A stretch of DNA of 64,000 nucleotides from NCBI RefSeq assembly GCF_001870785.1, contig NZ_MOLV01000009.1, forward strand, positions 1-64,000, written 5' to 3'. A program made the translations under genes and the position numbers. Numbering within the stretch: position 1 is the stretch's first letter; each line of letters begins with the position of its first letter. Below the pieces are notes generated by a model. The model saw nothing but the letters and a program-made list of their open reading frames with translations. It was not told where the DNA came from and did no database searches. Shown one piece after another: positions 37,656 to 48,273 of this stretch. The DNA comes from Exiguobacterium sp. KRL4. GTDB lineage: Bacteria; Bacillota; Bacilli; Exiguobacteriales; Exiguobacteriaceae.

Positions 37656-38867
37656 ATGAACACACCAAACATTGTTATTCTTGGAGCCGGCTACGGTGGA
37701 TTGATCACAGCAGTCAACCTTCAAAAGAAACTTGGCGTCGACCAAGCGAACATCACATTAATCAACAAACACGATTATCATTACCAAACAACGTGGTTAC
37801 ACGAACCGGCAGCAGGAACGATGTCTGCTGAACAGGCACGTATCTACATCAATGATGTCATCAATCCTTCGCGTGTCAAACTTGTCAAAGGTATCGTCGA
37901 GAAAGTTGATACAGCAAGCAACACAGTGAAGCTTGTCGACGGTGGAACAGTCCCTTACGACTACGTCGTCGTCGCACTTGGTGGCGTTCCTGAAACATTC
38001 GGCATTAAAGGATTGAAAGAGAACGCTCTAACGATCAGTTCATTGAACAGTGTCCGAAAAATCAAGGAACATATCGACTATTCATTCGCAGAGTACAAAA
38101 CGACGGGTTCAACAAACCGTTCACTCTTGACGATTGTCGTCGGTGGTGCTGGATTTACGGGTATTGAGTTCATGGGTGAACTCGTCAACCGGATTCCTGA
38201 ACTGTGTAAACAATATGATATCCCACGCGAACTCGTTCGTGTCGTCAATATCGAAGCGGCTCCAACAGTCCTTCCTGGATTTGATGCGGATCTCGTCAAC
38301 TACGCACACAAATGGCTTGAGCGCCAAGGCATCGAGTTCAAACTCGGTAACGGCATCAAGGAATGTGGACCGGGCAGCGTGACATTCGGACCGCTTCAAG
38401 GTGAAACAACAGAAACAATCGAAGCGAACACAATCATCTGGACAGGTGGCGTCAGCGGTAACCCGGTTGTTGCAGCATCTGGCTTTGAAGCGATGCGTAA
38501 CCGTGTCGTCGTCGCAGAAGACCTCCGTGTTCCGGGGCATGAAAATGTCTTCATGATCGGTGACTGTTCAGCCGTCATGGATCCGAACTCGAATCGTCCG
38601 TACCCGCCGACTGCTCAGATCGCGACGCAACAAGCACACAAAGTGGCTGAAAACATCTCTGCTCTCATCGGTGGACGTCAAACATCAACGTTCACATATG
38701 AAAACAAAGGAACAGTCGCTTCACTTGGTCATAAAGATGGAATCGGTATGGTCTTCGGGAAGAAGATTTACGGACGTAACGCATCATTCATGAAAAAAGT
38801 CATCGACAACAAACATTTCCTTGAGTTGAAAAAGATTGGTCTTGCCATCAAAAAAGGTAAATTCTAA
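37656..38867 (+). CDS. Type II NADH dehydrogenase (NDH-2, YumB/Ndh-like)
   Basis: A 403-residue NDH-2: FAD motif VILGAGYGGLITAVNL, NADH motif VVVGGAGFTGIEFMGEL, FMIGDCSAVMD and PPTAQIATQQAHKVAENI. The C-terminal GLAIKKGKF end fits the membrane-binding helix. It feeds electrons to quinone. The ATG at 37656 has AAGGGGTAT upstream; the longer frame starting near 37572 has no ribosome site. A 7-bp inverted repeat (GATTGCA/TGCAATC, about 37502-37526) lies in the promoter region. Confidence 0.88.
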   Translation: MNTPNIVILGAGYGGLITAVNLQKKLGVDQANITLINKHDYHYQTTWLHEPAAGTMSAEQARIYINDVINPSRVKLVKGIVEKVDTASNTVKLVDGGTVPYDYVVVALGGVPETFGIKGLKENALTISSLNSVRKIKEHIDYSFAEYKTTGSTNRSLLTIVVGGAGFTGIEFMGELVNRIPELCKQYDIPRELVRVVNIEAAPTVLPGFDADLVNYAHKWLERQGIEFKLGNGIKECGPGSVTFGPLQGETTETIEANTIIWTGGVSGNPVVAASGFEAMRNRVVVAEDLRVPGHENVFMIGDCSAVMDPNSNRPYPPTAQIATQQAHKVAENISALIGGRQTSTFTYENKGTVASLGHKDGIGMVFGKKIYGRNASFMKKVIDNKHFLELKKIGLAIKKGKF

Positions 38868-38879
38868 GTTCACGTTTTA

Positions 38880-38911
38880 GGCAAATGTACACTCGTGCAT
38901 TTGCCTTTTTT
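38880..38911 (+). terminator. NDH-2 terminator
   Basis: GGCAAATG / CATTTGCC stem, then six T. Confidence 0.85.
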
Positions 38912-38950
38912 GTCGGTTATACTAAAAAAGAGATTCAAAGGGGGAACAGT

Positions 38951-39268
38951 ATGCATATCATTCAAGCCGTGATCGGGAGTGTTCTCTATCTCGTCATGTT
39001 CTTTAGTATCGGTTTTATCTTAAACATGTTGTTACGCAGTACGTGGATCATGCTTGTCCTCTATCCGCTGATCATCATCATGATGATTGATAACCAGTCG
39101 ACGCTTGATTACTTCACGAATGCCCGTGAAGCGGTTCCGGCACTCGGTGAACGGATCATGGGGCTGCAGACGGCAGATGTCACGATGTTTGTGGCCGGCC
39201 TTGCCGGAATCGTCATCGCCGGTATGTCCATTCGCTTTCTGCGTAAAAGTGGTTACCAAATGTTTTAA
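38951..39268 (+). CDS. YuiB-like small integral membrane protein
   Basis: A 105-residue protein with three hydrophobic segments (about residues 5-27, 31-46 and 73-93). The order after NDH-2 matches yumB-yuiB in B. subtilis, and the sequence fits the YuiB family. Function unknown. The ATG at 38951 follows AAAGGGGGAACAGT; the upstream frame is in the terminator. Confidence 0.75.
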   Translation: MHIIQAVIGSVLYLVMFFSIGFILNMLLRSTWIMLVLYPLIIIMMIDNQSTLDYFTNAREAVPALGERIMGLQTADVTMFVAGLAGIVIAGMSIRFLRKSGYQMF

Positions 39269-39296
39269 AGTCTACTTGAGTGAGTAGGCTTTTTTA
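39268..39296 (+). terminator. YuiB terminator
   Basis: AGTCTACT / AGTAGGCT stem, then six T, directly after the stop. Confidence 0.75.
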
Positions 39297-39369
39297 GTGC
39301 GTTAAAACACGTTATAATAAAAACAGTGTCTTTTAAAAAATGTGTAAGAGCAGATAGGGTTGAGAGCGA

Positions 39370-40227
39370 ATGGATAAACAAATGTACCGCGTTATCAAAG
39401 TCTTGAATAATAATGTCGTCATTTGTTCGACTGGTGCCAACCAGGAAGTCATTATCCTCGCGAAAGGGATTGGCTTCGGTCGGAAGCCAGACGATCAACT
39501 AACGGATCTTGAAAAGCTAGAAAAAGTCTATACATTAAAAGATAAAGACGAGCAGGCACAGTATAAGGCACTTGTCGGACACCTCGATGAAAATTTCATC
39601 GCTTTGATGAACGAAATCGTTTCGATGATTGAAACGCGGTTCGGAAAACGGGTTGATGAACATATTCATATCGGCTTGACGGATCATTTGACGTTTACGT
39701 TCAAACGTTTGGAGCAAGGCATGGAAGTGACGAATCCGTTTCTTGCAGAAACGGAAGCCTTATATCCGGAAGAGTATGCCTTGGCGGAAGAAATCGTTGA
39801 ATTCATCAGTGCCGAGATGAATTTTTATCTGCCGCCTGCAGAAACGGGCTTCATCGCGTTGCACATTCATTCGGCAACGAACTTCAAAGATGTGCTCGAA
39901 GTGAACCGACATCATCAACTCGTCGGATTAATTGCCAGTCATATCGAACAGCGTTTGCAGATCAAAATCGATCGAAAATCGTTGGATTATAAGCGTTTAA
40001 TTCGTCACTTACGGTCAGCGATTGAAAGGGTTTCCAATGGTGAGTACCTAGAGGCGCCAGAAAAAGTAGAAAAGCTATTGCGCGAAGAATATCCGCTGTG
40101 CTATGATACTGCTTGGGAGCTGATGTCCATCATGGAACGTCAGTTGAAGAAAGCGGTACCGCGCGGTGAAGCGACGTATCTTACGATGCATCTGCAACGC
40201 TTAGTGCAGTACGATTTAGGTAAATGA
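39370..40227 (+). CDS. glcT: GlcT: BglG-family transcription antiterminator
   Basis: A 285-residue antiterminator. An N-terminal RNA-binding domain (residues about 1-55: YRVIKVLNNNVVICSTGANQEVIILAKGIGFGRK) precedes two PTS regulation domains with histidines (DEHIHIGLTDHL, FIALHIHSATNF; TYLTMHLQRL). It binds a leader RNA of ptsG when glucose is present; EII phosphorylation shuts it off. The next gene is a glucose EII. TATAAT at 39313-39318 is a likely -10. Confidence 0.9.
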   Translation: MDKQMYRVIKVLNNNVVICSTGANQEVIILAKGIGFGRKPDDQLTDLEKLEKVYTLKDKDEQAQYKALVGHLDENFIALMNEIVSMIETRFGKRVDEHIHIGLTDHLTFTFKRLEQGMEVTNPFLAETEALYPEEYALAEEIVEFISAEMNFYLPPAETGFIALHIHSATNFKDVLEVNRHHQLVGLIASHIEQRLQIKIDRKSLDYKRLIRHLRSAIERVSNGEYLEAPEKVEKLLREEYPLCYDTAWELMSIMERQLKKAVPRGEATYLTMHLQRLVQYDLGK

Positions 40228-40347
40228 CCGCACGGACTACGTGTTACTGATACGATCAGGCATGAGTGGGATGTCGGGCAAAATGGTTTATTTCCGTTAG
40301 GATTTTTCACGGGATAAGTGTATTTTGTCTACAATCCGCTTGTGCCT

Positions 40348-40389
40348 GATTTTTTTCTGTAAAAATCGGTCAGATGTCTGACTTTTTTC
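40348..40389 (+). promoter_or_regulatory. Antitermination site (RAT-like hairpin plus terminator) before ptsG
   Basis: A hairpin GATTTTT / AAAAATC (40348-40367) runs straight into a terminator GTCAG / CTGAC plus six T (40369-40388). The order is that of GlcT-controlled leaders, where the protein-stabilised first hairpin prevents the second. Exact RAT bases are not assigned. Confidence 0.65.
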
Positions 40390-40447
40390 GACCTGTCATT
40401 GGCATTATTTATTATTGTAGATTTTAGATTAAGAGGAGGAAACACAC

Positions 40448-41971
40448 ATGTTCAAACAGATTTTTGCTGTTCTTCAACGTGTTGGTAAAGCGTTGATGCT
40501 TCCTGTTGCGATTTTGCCTGCTGCCGGGATCTTACTCGGATTCGGTAATGCGATGCAAAATCCGAACTTGACGTCAAAACTCGAGTTCTTAAAAAATGAT
40601 GCAATCATCAAGGTTGCAAAATTGATGGAAGCAGCCGGGGATATCATCTTCGGTAACTTAGCACTCTTATTCGCGGTCGGTGTCGCAATCGGATTAGCAG
40701 GAGACGGCGCAGCCGGACTTGCAGCGATCGTCGGATTCCTGATCATGAACAAAACGATGAGCGTTTGGCTCGGCGTTACACCAGAAATGGTGGCAAATGG
40801 TCAAGGGTACTCAAACGTACTTGGTATTCCAACCCTTCAAACAGGTGTCTTCGGTGGTATCATCATCGGTTTGATTGCCGCCTGGGCCTACGGGAAGTAT
40901 CATAATCTCGAATTGCCGCAGTTCCTCGGATTCTTCGCAGGAAAACGGTTTGTTCCAATCGTTACAGCAGTTGTTTCATTGTTCGCAGGTCTTGTTCTTG
41001 TATTCGTTTGGCCGTTCGCGCAAGACGGGTTGAACACATTCTCCCACTTCATGATGGAGAAAAACCCAACACTTGCAGCATTCGTCTTTGGTCTCATTGA
41101 ACGTTCATTGATTCCATTTGGTCTTCACCATATCTTCTATGCACCATTCTGGTTCGAGTTCGGTTCGTACACGAATGCAGCAGGAGACGTCGTTCGTGGT
41201 GACCAAGCGATCTTCTTCGCTCAGTTAAAAGATAACGTTGAATTAACAGCTGGTACATTCATGACTGGTAAATTCCCGTTCATGATGTTTGGTCTTCCAG
41301 CAGCAGCACTTGCTATGTACCATGAAGCACGCCCAGAGCGTCGCGCAATCGTTGGTGGTCTTCTTGGATCAGCAGCACTTACAGCTTTCTTAACAGGTAT
41401 CACAGAACCAATCGAATTCGCATTCTTATTCGTTGCACCAATCTTGTTCGCAGTTCACGCAGTCTTCGCAGGTCTTTCGTTCATGACAATGCAACTTTTG
41501 AACGTTAAAATCGGGATGACATTCTCAGGTGGATTGATCGACTTCCTTCTCTTCGGTGTCCTTCCAGGACGTACGCAGTGGTGGCTCGTCATCGTCGTCG
41601 GTCTTGTTCTCGCAGTTGTGTACTATGTTGGATTCCGTTTCGCAATCCGCAAGTTCAACTTGAAAACACCAGGTCGTGAAGACGAAGTCCAAGAAACTTC
41701 AATGGCTCAAGGCTCTGAGCTTGCAGCAGGTATCCTTGATGCACTCGGTTCTGAATCAAACATCAAACACCTTGATGCATGTATCACACGCCTTCGTGTT
41801 GAAGTACTTGATAAATCAAAAGTTGACAAAAATGAATTGAAAAAATTAGGTGCGGCAGGGGTTCTTGAAGTTGGTAACAACGTCCAAGCGATCTACGGAC
41901 CAAAATCAGATAACATCAAATCTGAAATTCAAGCTGTCATCGCGTCACGTAAACAAGAAAAATCAGTTTAA
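40448..41971 (+). CDS. Glucose-type PTS permease, EIICB (no IIA domain)
   Basis: A 507-residue PTS permease. The IIC membrane domain (about residues 1-400) starts [28 protein letters not shown] and contains [15 protein letters not shown]. The IIB domain follows a linker, with phosphorylated cysteine in [15 protein letters not shown]. It ends after IIB, so it needs a IIA from elsewhere, possibly the next gene. Behind a GlcT-type leader. The ATG follows AAGAGGAGGAAACACAC. Glucose or N-acetylglucosamine specificity is not certain. Confidence 0.88.
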   Translation: MFKQIFAVLQRVGKALMLPVAILPAAGILLGFGNAMQNPNLTSKLEFLKNDAIIKVAKLMEAAGDIIFGNLALLFAVGVAIGLAGDGAAGLAAIVGFLIMNKTMSVWLGVTPEMVANGQGYSNVLGIPTLQTGVFGGIIIGLIAAWAYGKYHNLELPQFLGFFAGKRFVPIVTAVVSLFAGLVLVFVWPFAQDGLNTFSHFMMEKNPTLAAFVFGLIERSLIPFGLHHIFYAPFWFEFGSYTNAAGDVVRGDQAIFFAQLKDNVELTAGTFMTGKFPFMMFGLPAAALAMYHEARPERRAIVGGLLGSAALTAFLTGITEPIEFAFLFVAPILFAVHAVFAGLSFMTMQLLNVKIGMTFSGGLIDFLLFGVLPGRTQWWLVIVVGLVLAVVYYVGFRFAIRKFNLKTPGREDEVQETSMAQGSELAAGILDALGSESNIKHLDACITRLRVEVLDKSKVDKNELKKLGAAGVLEVGNNVQAIYGPKSDNIKSEIQAVIASRKQEKSV

Positions 41972-41977
41972 TGTATG

Positions 41978-42013
41978 AAGAGCTTTCCCGATTTGGGAAG
42001 GCTCTTTTTTTTC
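41978..42013 (+). terminator. Terminator between the two PTS permease genes
   Basis: AAGAGC-TTCCC / GGGAA-GCTCTT stem and eight T. The second permease is therefore probably transcribed at least partly by its own promoter. Confidence 0.85.
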
Positions 42014-42102
42014 GGAAATAAACATCTTCTAAATAGTTTCGCGGAATAAACATTAAGGGTATGAAGTAAGTAGTTTGGTTAAAAAAAGGAGGGAAATCAC
42101 TG

Positions 42103-44196
42103 ATGTGGAAAAACGTGTTTGGTGTGTTGCAACGGATCGGTAAAGCTTTGATGTTACCGGTCGCAATCCTACCGGCAGCGGGGCTTCTCCTAGCGTTTGG
42201 TACGGCGTTTCAAAACCCGAATCTGACGCAGTATCTGCCATTTCTTGAAAATGATGCATTAGTCGTCATTTGGCGAGTCATGCAAGATGCAGGGGATATC
42301 ATCTTTGCCAATCTAGGATTATTGTTTGCCGTCGGGGTCGCGATTGGTCTTGCGAACGGTGAAGGGGTCGCAGGATTAGCCGCGATTGTCGGATTCTTGA
42401 TCATGAACAAAGTTATCAGTTCGTTTTTACAGATTACGCCTGAAAAGATTGCAGAAGCACAAAAATCGAGTGATTTATCGTATGCGACCGTGTTAGGAAT
42501 ACCGACCCTGCAAATGGGGGTATTCGGAGGGATCATCGCCGGGTTGATTGCGGCGTACAGCTATAATAAATTCTTTAAAATTAAACTACCGGATTTCCTT
42601 GGATTCTTTGCCGGTAAACGGTTTGTCCCGATTGCTACAGCGCTATTCAGTTTAGTCGCTGGTTTTGCGTTGTGTTACATTTGGCCGCCGATCGGAACGG
42701 GAATCAATACGTTCTCGAAAACGATCATTGAATCAAATGAAACGTTATCTGCCTTCATCTTTGGATTAGTCGAACGTTCACTTATTCCGTTTGGTCTGCA
42801 TCACATTTGGTATTCGAGTTTTTGGTTCCAGTTCGGTGAGTATACGGATAAAGCCGGTACGATCGTCAACGGAGATCAGCGGATTTTCTTTGCGCAATTA
42901 AAAGACGGTGTTCCGTTTACGGCAGGGACATACATGACAGGGAAATATCCGTTCATGATGTTTGGTCTTCCTGCTGCCTGTCTTGCGATGTACCATACGG
43001 TTGCGAAGGATCGGCGGAAAGCGGTTGAAGGGTTATATTTCTCAGCTGCCTTGACATCGTTTTTGACCGGGATTACAGAACCCGTTGAGTTTTCATTCGT
43101 TTTCGTTGCACCGTTATTGTTTGCGGTCCACGCCGTATTCGCTGGATTATCCTTTATGATCATGGACATCCTCAACGTCAAAATCGGGATGACCTTCTCC
43201 GGAGGATTGATTGACTATACGTTGTTCGGGATTTTACCGAACCGGACCTCCTGGTGGCTCGTCATACCAGTCGGGTTAGTTTTTGCGGTCATCTATTACT
43301 TTGGTTTCCGTTTCGTCATCACGAAGTTTGACTTGAAGATTCCGGGACGCGAAGCGATTCAAGAAGGGGCCGTTGCATCGACGACGACGGCTGGCGAACT
43401 GCCTTATGAAATTCTCCAAGCCTTTGGTGGTGCCTCAAACATCAAACACTTGGATGCTTGTATCACGCGGCTCCGGATTACCGTCAATGATAAATCGGGC
43501 GTCAACAAAGAGCGCTTGAAACAGTTGGGTGCTGCCGGTGTCCTTGAAGTCGGGGATAATGTTCAAGCCATTTTTGGTCCGAAATCGGACGGAATCAAGA
43601 CCGAGATGGCAGAAATCATGAACGATCCGAACTATCAACCACCGGTTAAACCAGAAGCCGATCCGATTCCACAAGTTCCGACGGGAGCCGAATCACGGAC
43701 CGATGATCGGTCGGGCTTAGCTGGAACGGATGGAGCATATGTACCGGTTGAAGGATATGTTTCACCAATGAGCGGAGTGATTCGATCACTGGATGATGTA
43801 CCGGATCAAGTCTTCTCCGGACGGATGATGGGCGACGGATATGCGATCGAACCGACGGAAGGATATGTCGTTTCTCCTGTATCCGGTGAAATCACGACCT
43901 TCTTCCCAACAAAACACGCGATTGGCATCCTTGCTGATAATGGAGATGAAATTTTGATTCATATCGGAATCGATACCGTATCGCTTGAAGGAAAAGGATT
44001 CGAAGCACTCGCCAAAGCAGGCGATCGGGTCGAACCAGGTTCGCCGTTGCTAAGCGTTGACCTCGAACAGATTCGACCGCTCGTCCCATCGTTACTCACA
44101 CCAATCATCGTCACGAACAGCGGCGACCGGAAAGTTGCGGTCGATGTTGGAAAAACAGTCGAAGCGGGTGAAAAAATATCGTATGAGATCAAATAA
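42103..44196 (+). CDS. ptsG: Glucose-type PTS permease, EIICBA
   Basis: A 697-residue PTS permease with IIC, IIB ([13 protein letters not shown]) and, after an Ala/Pro-rich linker (about 515-555), a complete IIA domain with active histidine in LIHIGIDTV. Highly similar in IIC/IIB to the gene before it, so the pair is a tandem duplication with loss (or gain) of IIA in one copy. The ATG follows AAAAAGGAGGGAAATCACTG. Confidence 0.9.
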   Translation: MWKNVFGVLQRIGKALMLPVAILPAAGLLLAFGTAFQNPNLTQYLPFLENDALVVIWRVMQDAGDIIFANLGLLFAVGVAIGLANGEGVAGLAAIVGFLIMNKVISSFLQITPEKIAEAQKSSDLSYATVLGIPTLQMGVFGGIIAGLIAAYSYNKFFKIKLPDFLGFFAGKRFVPIATALFSLVAGFALCYIWPPIGTGINTFSKTIIESNETLSAFIFGLVERSLIPFGLHHIWYSSFWFQFGEYTDKAGTIVNGDQRIFFAQLKDGVPFTAGTYMTGKYPFMMFGLPAACLAMYHTVAKDRRKAVEGLYFSAALTSFLTGITEPVEFSFVFVAPLLFAVHAVFAGLSFMIMDILNVKIGMTFSGGLIDYTLFGILPNRTSWWLVIPVGLVFAVIYYFGFRFVITKFDLKIPGREAIQEGAVASTTTAGELPYEILQAFGGASNIKHLDACITRLRITVNDKSGVNKERLKQLGAAGVLEVGDNVQAIFGPKSDGIKTEMAEIMNDPNYQPPVKPEADPIPQVPTGAESRTDDRSGLAGTDGAYVPVEGYVSPMSGVIRSLDDVPDQVFSGRMMGDGYAIEPTEGYVVSPVSGEITTFFPTKHAIGILADNGDEILIHIGIDTVSLEGKGFEALAKAGDRVEPGSPLLSVDLEQIRPLVPSLLTPIIVTNSGDRKVAVDVGKTVEAGEKISYEIK

Positions 44197-44206
44197 CATC
44201 CTTAAG

Positions 44207-44243
44207 GCACGGTTTCTCTTCTTAGAGAGATCGTGTTTTTTTT
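44207..44243 (+). terminator. Terminator after the EIICBA gene
   Basis: GCACG-TCTCT / AGAGA-CGTG stem, then eight T. Confidence 0.8.
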
Positions 44244-44341
44244 GAGGAGTTAAACATTCAGTAATGAGATTTTGCACATACGATGATACAATGAATAAGC
44301 TATTATGAAGATTAGCTATTTTTTGAGAAAGAGGTGAGTCG

Positions 44342-45853
44342 ATGGCTACGACTTCGACAAAAACACGTTATGTCGTGTTAGGTTTATTGATCGGGATTTT
44401 AGTGGCGGCGATGGACAATACTATCGTTGCGACGGCGATGCCGACAATCGTCAGTGAGCTCAACGGATTTGATCAATATGCGTGGGTGACCTCCGCCTAT
44501 ATGATTGCGACTGTCGCTGGCATGCCGATTTTCGGTAAGTTGAGTGATATGTATGGTCGAAAACGATTTTTCCTGTTCGGGATGTTACTTTTTATCGCCG
44601 GCAGTGTGCTGTGCGGAATGGCGGACTCGATCATTGAATTATCCATTTATCGTGCCGTTCAAGGTCTTGGCGGCGGTGCCTTGATGCCAATCGCGTTTAC
44701 GATCATCTTTGATATTTTCCCACCGGAAAAGCGGGGGAAGGTCAGTGGATTGTTTGGTGCCGTCTTCGGAATTTCAAGTATTTTCGGACCGTTGCTTGGT
44801 GCGGTCTTGACCGATGCCATTAACTGGCGCTGGGTCTTTTACATCAATATCCCGCTCGGTGTATTGGCGTTGACACTCGTCTCGTTGTTCTACAAGGAAT
44901 CACCGATTCACCGGACGCAAAAAATCGATTATGCCGGAGCGGTGACGTTAGTCGCAGGATTGGTCCTGTTCTTATTGGCGCTTGAGATGGGCGGAAAAGA
45001 TTACGCCTGGAGTTCACCGCAAATCTTAGGATTATTCGGCGCGGCACTCGTTGCTTTTATCGTCTTTGGTTTCATCGAACGTCGGGCGGCTGATCCCGTC
45101 ATTACATTCAGTTTATTTAGACGCCAACTGTTTGCGGCGACACAAGGGGTGGCGTTCTTTTACGGCTTCGTCTTCATCTCTGCCAGTGTGTTCATTCCGA
45201 TTTTTGTTCAAGGAGTGTTTGGTGGAAGTGCGACAAACTCCGGTTTGATCTTGATGCCGATGCTGATCGCATCGGTCGTCTCGGCGCAACTCGGTGGACG
45301 TCTGCCGAATAAATACGGATTCCGAAACGTCATGTTCGTCTCGGCAGTTTTCTTCTTGTTAGGGGTTTATCTGTTAAGCACGATGTCGCTTGAAACATCA
45401 AGAACAGCCATTACGATCTACATGATCATTTTAGGTTTTGGTGTCGGGTTCAGCTTCTCGTTACTCAATCTTGCTAGTATCAATGGGATCGAGATGCAAC
45501 GACGTGGGGCTGCGACCTCTATGGGTTCGACATTCCGGACGATTGGGATGACGCTTGGGGTGACGGTGCTTGGAATCATCCAGTCCCGGACGTTCTCATC
45601 GACGATCAGTGAACAGTTGCCGGGCGGAAATGCACCGGATGGCGGACAATTCCCGACCGCATCCGCACTTGCGAGCATGCCGCCGGAAGTAGCGAATGCG
45701 ATCAAGTCATCACTTGCAGAATCGATTTCTTCGGTCTACTTGTGGGCATTGATTCCAGCAGTGCTTGGTGTCGTCTTTGTTTTCCTGATGGGGAATGAAC
45801 GACCCACGTTAAAAGAAGGTCAAGGCGAACGACCGAAAACAAAGCAAGCATAA
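44342..45853 (+). CDS. EmrB/QacA-type MFS drug exporter (14 TM)
   Basis: A 503-residue DHA2-family transporter with about 14 membrane segments. MDNTIVATAMPTIV (motif D1), GKLSDMYGRKR (motif A), and SIFGPLLGAVLTD (motif C of antiporters) are visible. It likely exports drugs or other hydrophobic compounds with proton exchange; the substrate is unknown. The ATG follows AGAAAGAGGTGAGTCG. Confidence 0.88.
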   Translation: MATTSTKTRYVVLGLLIGILVAAMDNTIVATAMPTIVSELNGFDQYAWVTSAYMIATVAGMPIFGKLSDMYGRKRFFLFGMLLFIAGSVLCGMADSIIELSIYRAVQGLGGGALMPIAFTIIFDIFPPEKRGKVSGLFGAVFGISSIFGPLLGAVLTDAINWRWVFYINIPLGVLALTLVSLFYKESPIHRTQKIDYAGAVTLVAGLVLFLLALEMGGKDYAWSSPQILGLFGAALVAFIVFGFIERRAADPVITFSLFRRQLFAATQGVAFFYGFVFISASVFIPIFVQGVFGGSATNSGLILMPMLIASVVSAQLGGRLPNKYGFRNVMFVSAVFFLLGVYLLSTMSLETSRTAITIYMIILGFGVGFSFSLLNLASINGIEMQRRGAATSMGSTFRTIGMTLGVTVLGIIQSRTFSSTISEQLPGGNAPDGGQFPTASALASMPPEVANAIKSSLAESISSVYLWALIPAVLGVVFVFLMGNERPTLKEGQGERPKTKQA

Positions 45854-45893
45854 TGTGCGGGTAAAACTATTTAGATAAGCATTAACAGAAGAG

Positions 45894-45929
45894 AGGGAAG
45901 TGGATGTCAAAATCCGCTTTCCTTTTTTG
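45894..45929 (+). terminator. Terminator after the drug exporter
   Basis: GGAA-GGAT / ATCC-TTTCC stem with CAAA loop, then six T. Confidence 0.75.
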
Positions 45930-45933
45930 TTGT

Positions 45934-46090
45934 TCGAAATCATTCGATGCACGAGACTCCTACAGGAAAAAGCGCAAGTGCCAACTGCGTTGTCAGAGAC
46001 AAACAAGACCCGCTTTTCTGCCCACATGGGGCAGGAAAACTGGCTTGTGTCTCGCCTGAGGAAAGCGAGTGCAAAGAGGAATGATTTCGA
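45934..46090. repeat. Dispersed structured repeat, copy B
   Basis: A 157-bp element closed by a perfect 12-bp stem TCGAAATCATTC / GAATGATTTCGA. It contains GAGACTCCTACAGGAAAAAG, an inner hairpin around CTGCCC..GGGCAG, and the end motif CTTGTGTCTCGCCTGAGGAA followed by AGCGAGTGC. It shares these internal motifs with copy A (36188) but has an unrelated outer stem. No ORF. Confidence 0.7.
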
Positions 46091-46151
46091 CGTAGGTTAA
46101 TCCGATTTCCCGCACGAAGTATAAGGAAAAGAGGATACTTTGTTAACGATA

Positions 46152-46184
46152 CAAAAAAACACGCCCCGCGATGGGACGTGTCCA
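46152..46184 (-). terminator. ptsI terminator
   Basis: On the minus strand ACACG-CCC / GGGGCGTGT then seven T. Confidence 0.8.
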
Positions 46185-46194
46185 AAAAGATGCC

Positions 46195-47919
46195 TTATTT
46201 TTTGATATCGAATGTCGTGCTGAGGAAGTTGACGACATCTTCCGCTGTATCCATATCGAGTACTTGTTCGACGATCGCTTCACACTCTGCTTTGTTCAAA
46301 CGAGTCATCAAACTACGTGCGCGAAGGACAGATGACGCAGACATTGAGAATTCATCGAGTCCGAGTCCAAGGAGAATCGGAAGAGCGAGTTCTTCTCCAG
46401 CCATCTCCCCGCACATGCCGACCCACTTGCCCGCTTTGTGTGCTTCTGTGATGACGTTGTTCAATAAGCTTAAGATGGCTGGGTTGAACGGTTGGTAGAG
46501 ATACGACACTTTTTCGTTCATCCGGTCAGCAGCCATCGTGTATTGAATCAAGTCGTTTGTTCCGACAGAGAAGAAGTCGACTTCTTTTGCGAATTGTTTC
46601 GCCATGACAGCTGTTGATGGAATCTCGACCATCATTCCGACTTCGATCTCTTCAGAAACCGTCACACCTTCTGCTTGAAGGTTTGCTTTTTCTTCTAAAA
46701 GAAGTGCTTTTGCTGCACGGAATTCTTCGAGTGTCGCAATCATTGGGAACATGACGGCGAGTTTACCGTACGCACTTGCCCGGAGAAGGGCACGCAGTTG
46801 TGTCCGGAACAGATCCGTTTGATCCAGGCAAAGACGAATCGCCCGGTATCCAAGGAACGGGTTCATCTCATGTGGGAGATCGAGGTAAGACAACTCTTTG
46901 TCGCCACCGATATCAAGTGTCCGGATGACGACTTTTTTATCGCCCATTGATTCGAGGACCGTTTTGTATGCCGTGAATTGCTCATCTTCCGTCGGGAATG
47001 TTTCAGCGTCCATGTAAAGGAACTCTGTCCGGTATAATCCGACTGCTTCGGCACCGTTCTCGAGAACGCCTTTAACATCATTTGGTGTTCCGATGTTCGC
47101 TGCGAGCTCGACGTGATGACCGTCAGCTGTGACTGTTTTTTCGTTTTTGAGTTTTTTCCATTCTTCTTTTTGAGCGATATAGGCTGAACGTTTTTCTTCA
47201 TACTCTGCGATTTGTTCGCTTGAAGGGTTGACGATGACGTCACCTTCCGTACCGTCGAGAATCAAGAAATCACCGTGTTTAACTTCCGTCAAGACGACTT
47301 TTGTTCCGACAACAGCCGGAATTTCAAGAGAACGGGACATGATCGCCGAGTGCGAAGTCCGTCCACCGATGTTCGTAGCAAATCCCTTTGCATACTTCCG
47401 GTTAAGTTGTGCTGTATCTGAAGGTGTTAAATCTTCAGCAATGATGATGACTTCTTCATTGATTTGAGCCGGCGTGACGAATGTAATGCCGAGCAAGTGG
47501 GCCATCGTCCGTTTTGTAACGTCACGAACATCGGCTGCACGCTCGCGCATGTATTCGTTTTCCATCGATTCAAAGATCATGACCATCATCTGTGAGACTT
47601 CATCAAGTGCTTGTGCTGCGTTTGTTTTATCTTCATCGATCTTCGCATTAACTTGGCTAACGATTTCCGGGTCTTCTAAAATTAAGAGGTGAGCTGAAAA
47701 GATTTCTGCTTTATCTGCGCCTAGTTCTTTTAATGTGTTCTCACGAATGATTTCGAGTTCACCTTTCGATTTAACGATGGCTGCTTGGAAACGCTCTTTT
47801 TCAGCCGCTGAATCCTCGATCTTATTAGTTGGAATGTCAAAGACAGGTGTTTCCATCACGAATGCTTTCGCAATCGCAATCCCTGCAGAAGCGCCAATTC
47901 CTTTGATATGCTGTGCCAT
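46195..47919 (-). CDS. ptsI: PtsI: PTS enzyme I
   Basis: A 574-residue phosphoenolpyruvate-protein phosphotransferase. The phosphorylated histidine is about H190 in [15 protein letters not shown]; the PEP-binding domain has [20 protein letters not shown] and the active-site cysteine in VGMCGEMAG. It starts the PTS phosphate relay to HPr. Unusually, ptsH (HPr) is not upstream; the gene is alone with a leader of more than 250 bases. The ATG at 47919 has AGAGGG at good spacing; the ATG at 47925 is too close. Confidence 0.94.
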   Translation of the reverse strand: MAQHIKGIGASAGIAIAKAFVMETPVFDIPTNKIEDSAAEKERFQAAIVKSKGELEIIRENTLKELGADKAEIFSAHLLILEDPEIVSQVNAKIDEDKTNAAQALDEVSQMMVMIFESMENEYMRERAADVRDVTKRTMAHLLGITFVTPAQINEEVIIIAEDLTPSDTAQLNRKYAKGFATNIGGRTSHSAIMSRSLEIPAVVGTKVVLTEVKHGDFLILDGTEGDVIVNPSSEQIAEYEEKRSAYIAQKEEWKKLKNEKTVTADGHHVELAANIGTPNDVKGVLENGAEAVGLYRTEFLYMDAETFPTEDEQFTAYKTVLESMGDKKVVIRTLDIGGDKELSYLDLPHEMNPFLGYRAIRLCLDQTDLFRTQLRALLRASAYGKLAVMFPMIATLEEFRAAKALLLEEKANLQAEGVTVSEEIEVGMMVEIPSTAVMAKQFAKEVDFFSVGTNDLIQYTMAADRMNEKVSYLYQPFNPAILSLLNNVITEAHKAGKWVGMCGEMAGEELALPILLGLGLDEFSMSASSVLRARSLMTRLNKAECEAIVEQVLDMDTAEDVVNFLSTTFDIKK

Positions 47920-48273
47920 GTGCATTACCCTCTTTTCAGTAAGTTTTTTTGCCGCAATGACGTCGTTTCTTTGCTATCTATAGATACCCATAAACGCATC
48001 TCTCTTAACGGGTCGATTGCGGACTCTCCCTTTAAATGAAAACGTAGACATTTCTGTTGTTGCCAAAATGACCGTTTAGTAGAAGTGCCTGTCCTTTTCA
48101 CCTGTTTAATCCTATCACATTGTGAAACGGGCAACAATCGTTTGAAACGGTCCAAATCGACAAATTAACGAACGTCGAAAATGAGAGCGGTTTCATTTTT
48201 CTTGGGTGCTATCAGTTGGAAAATCAGATCAAACGCTTCATACTTATAAGTATTACTAAAGGGGGAATTGAAT
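47920..48273. other. Divergent control region between ptsI and the aminopeptidase gene
   Basis: About 350 bases without a supported gene. It must hold promoters for both directions, but no clear -35/-10 pair stands out on either strand. A 25-codon frame on the minus strand (start near 48054) has no ribosome site and is not called. No riboswitch consensus was recognised. Confidence 0.4.
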
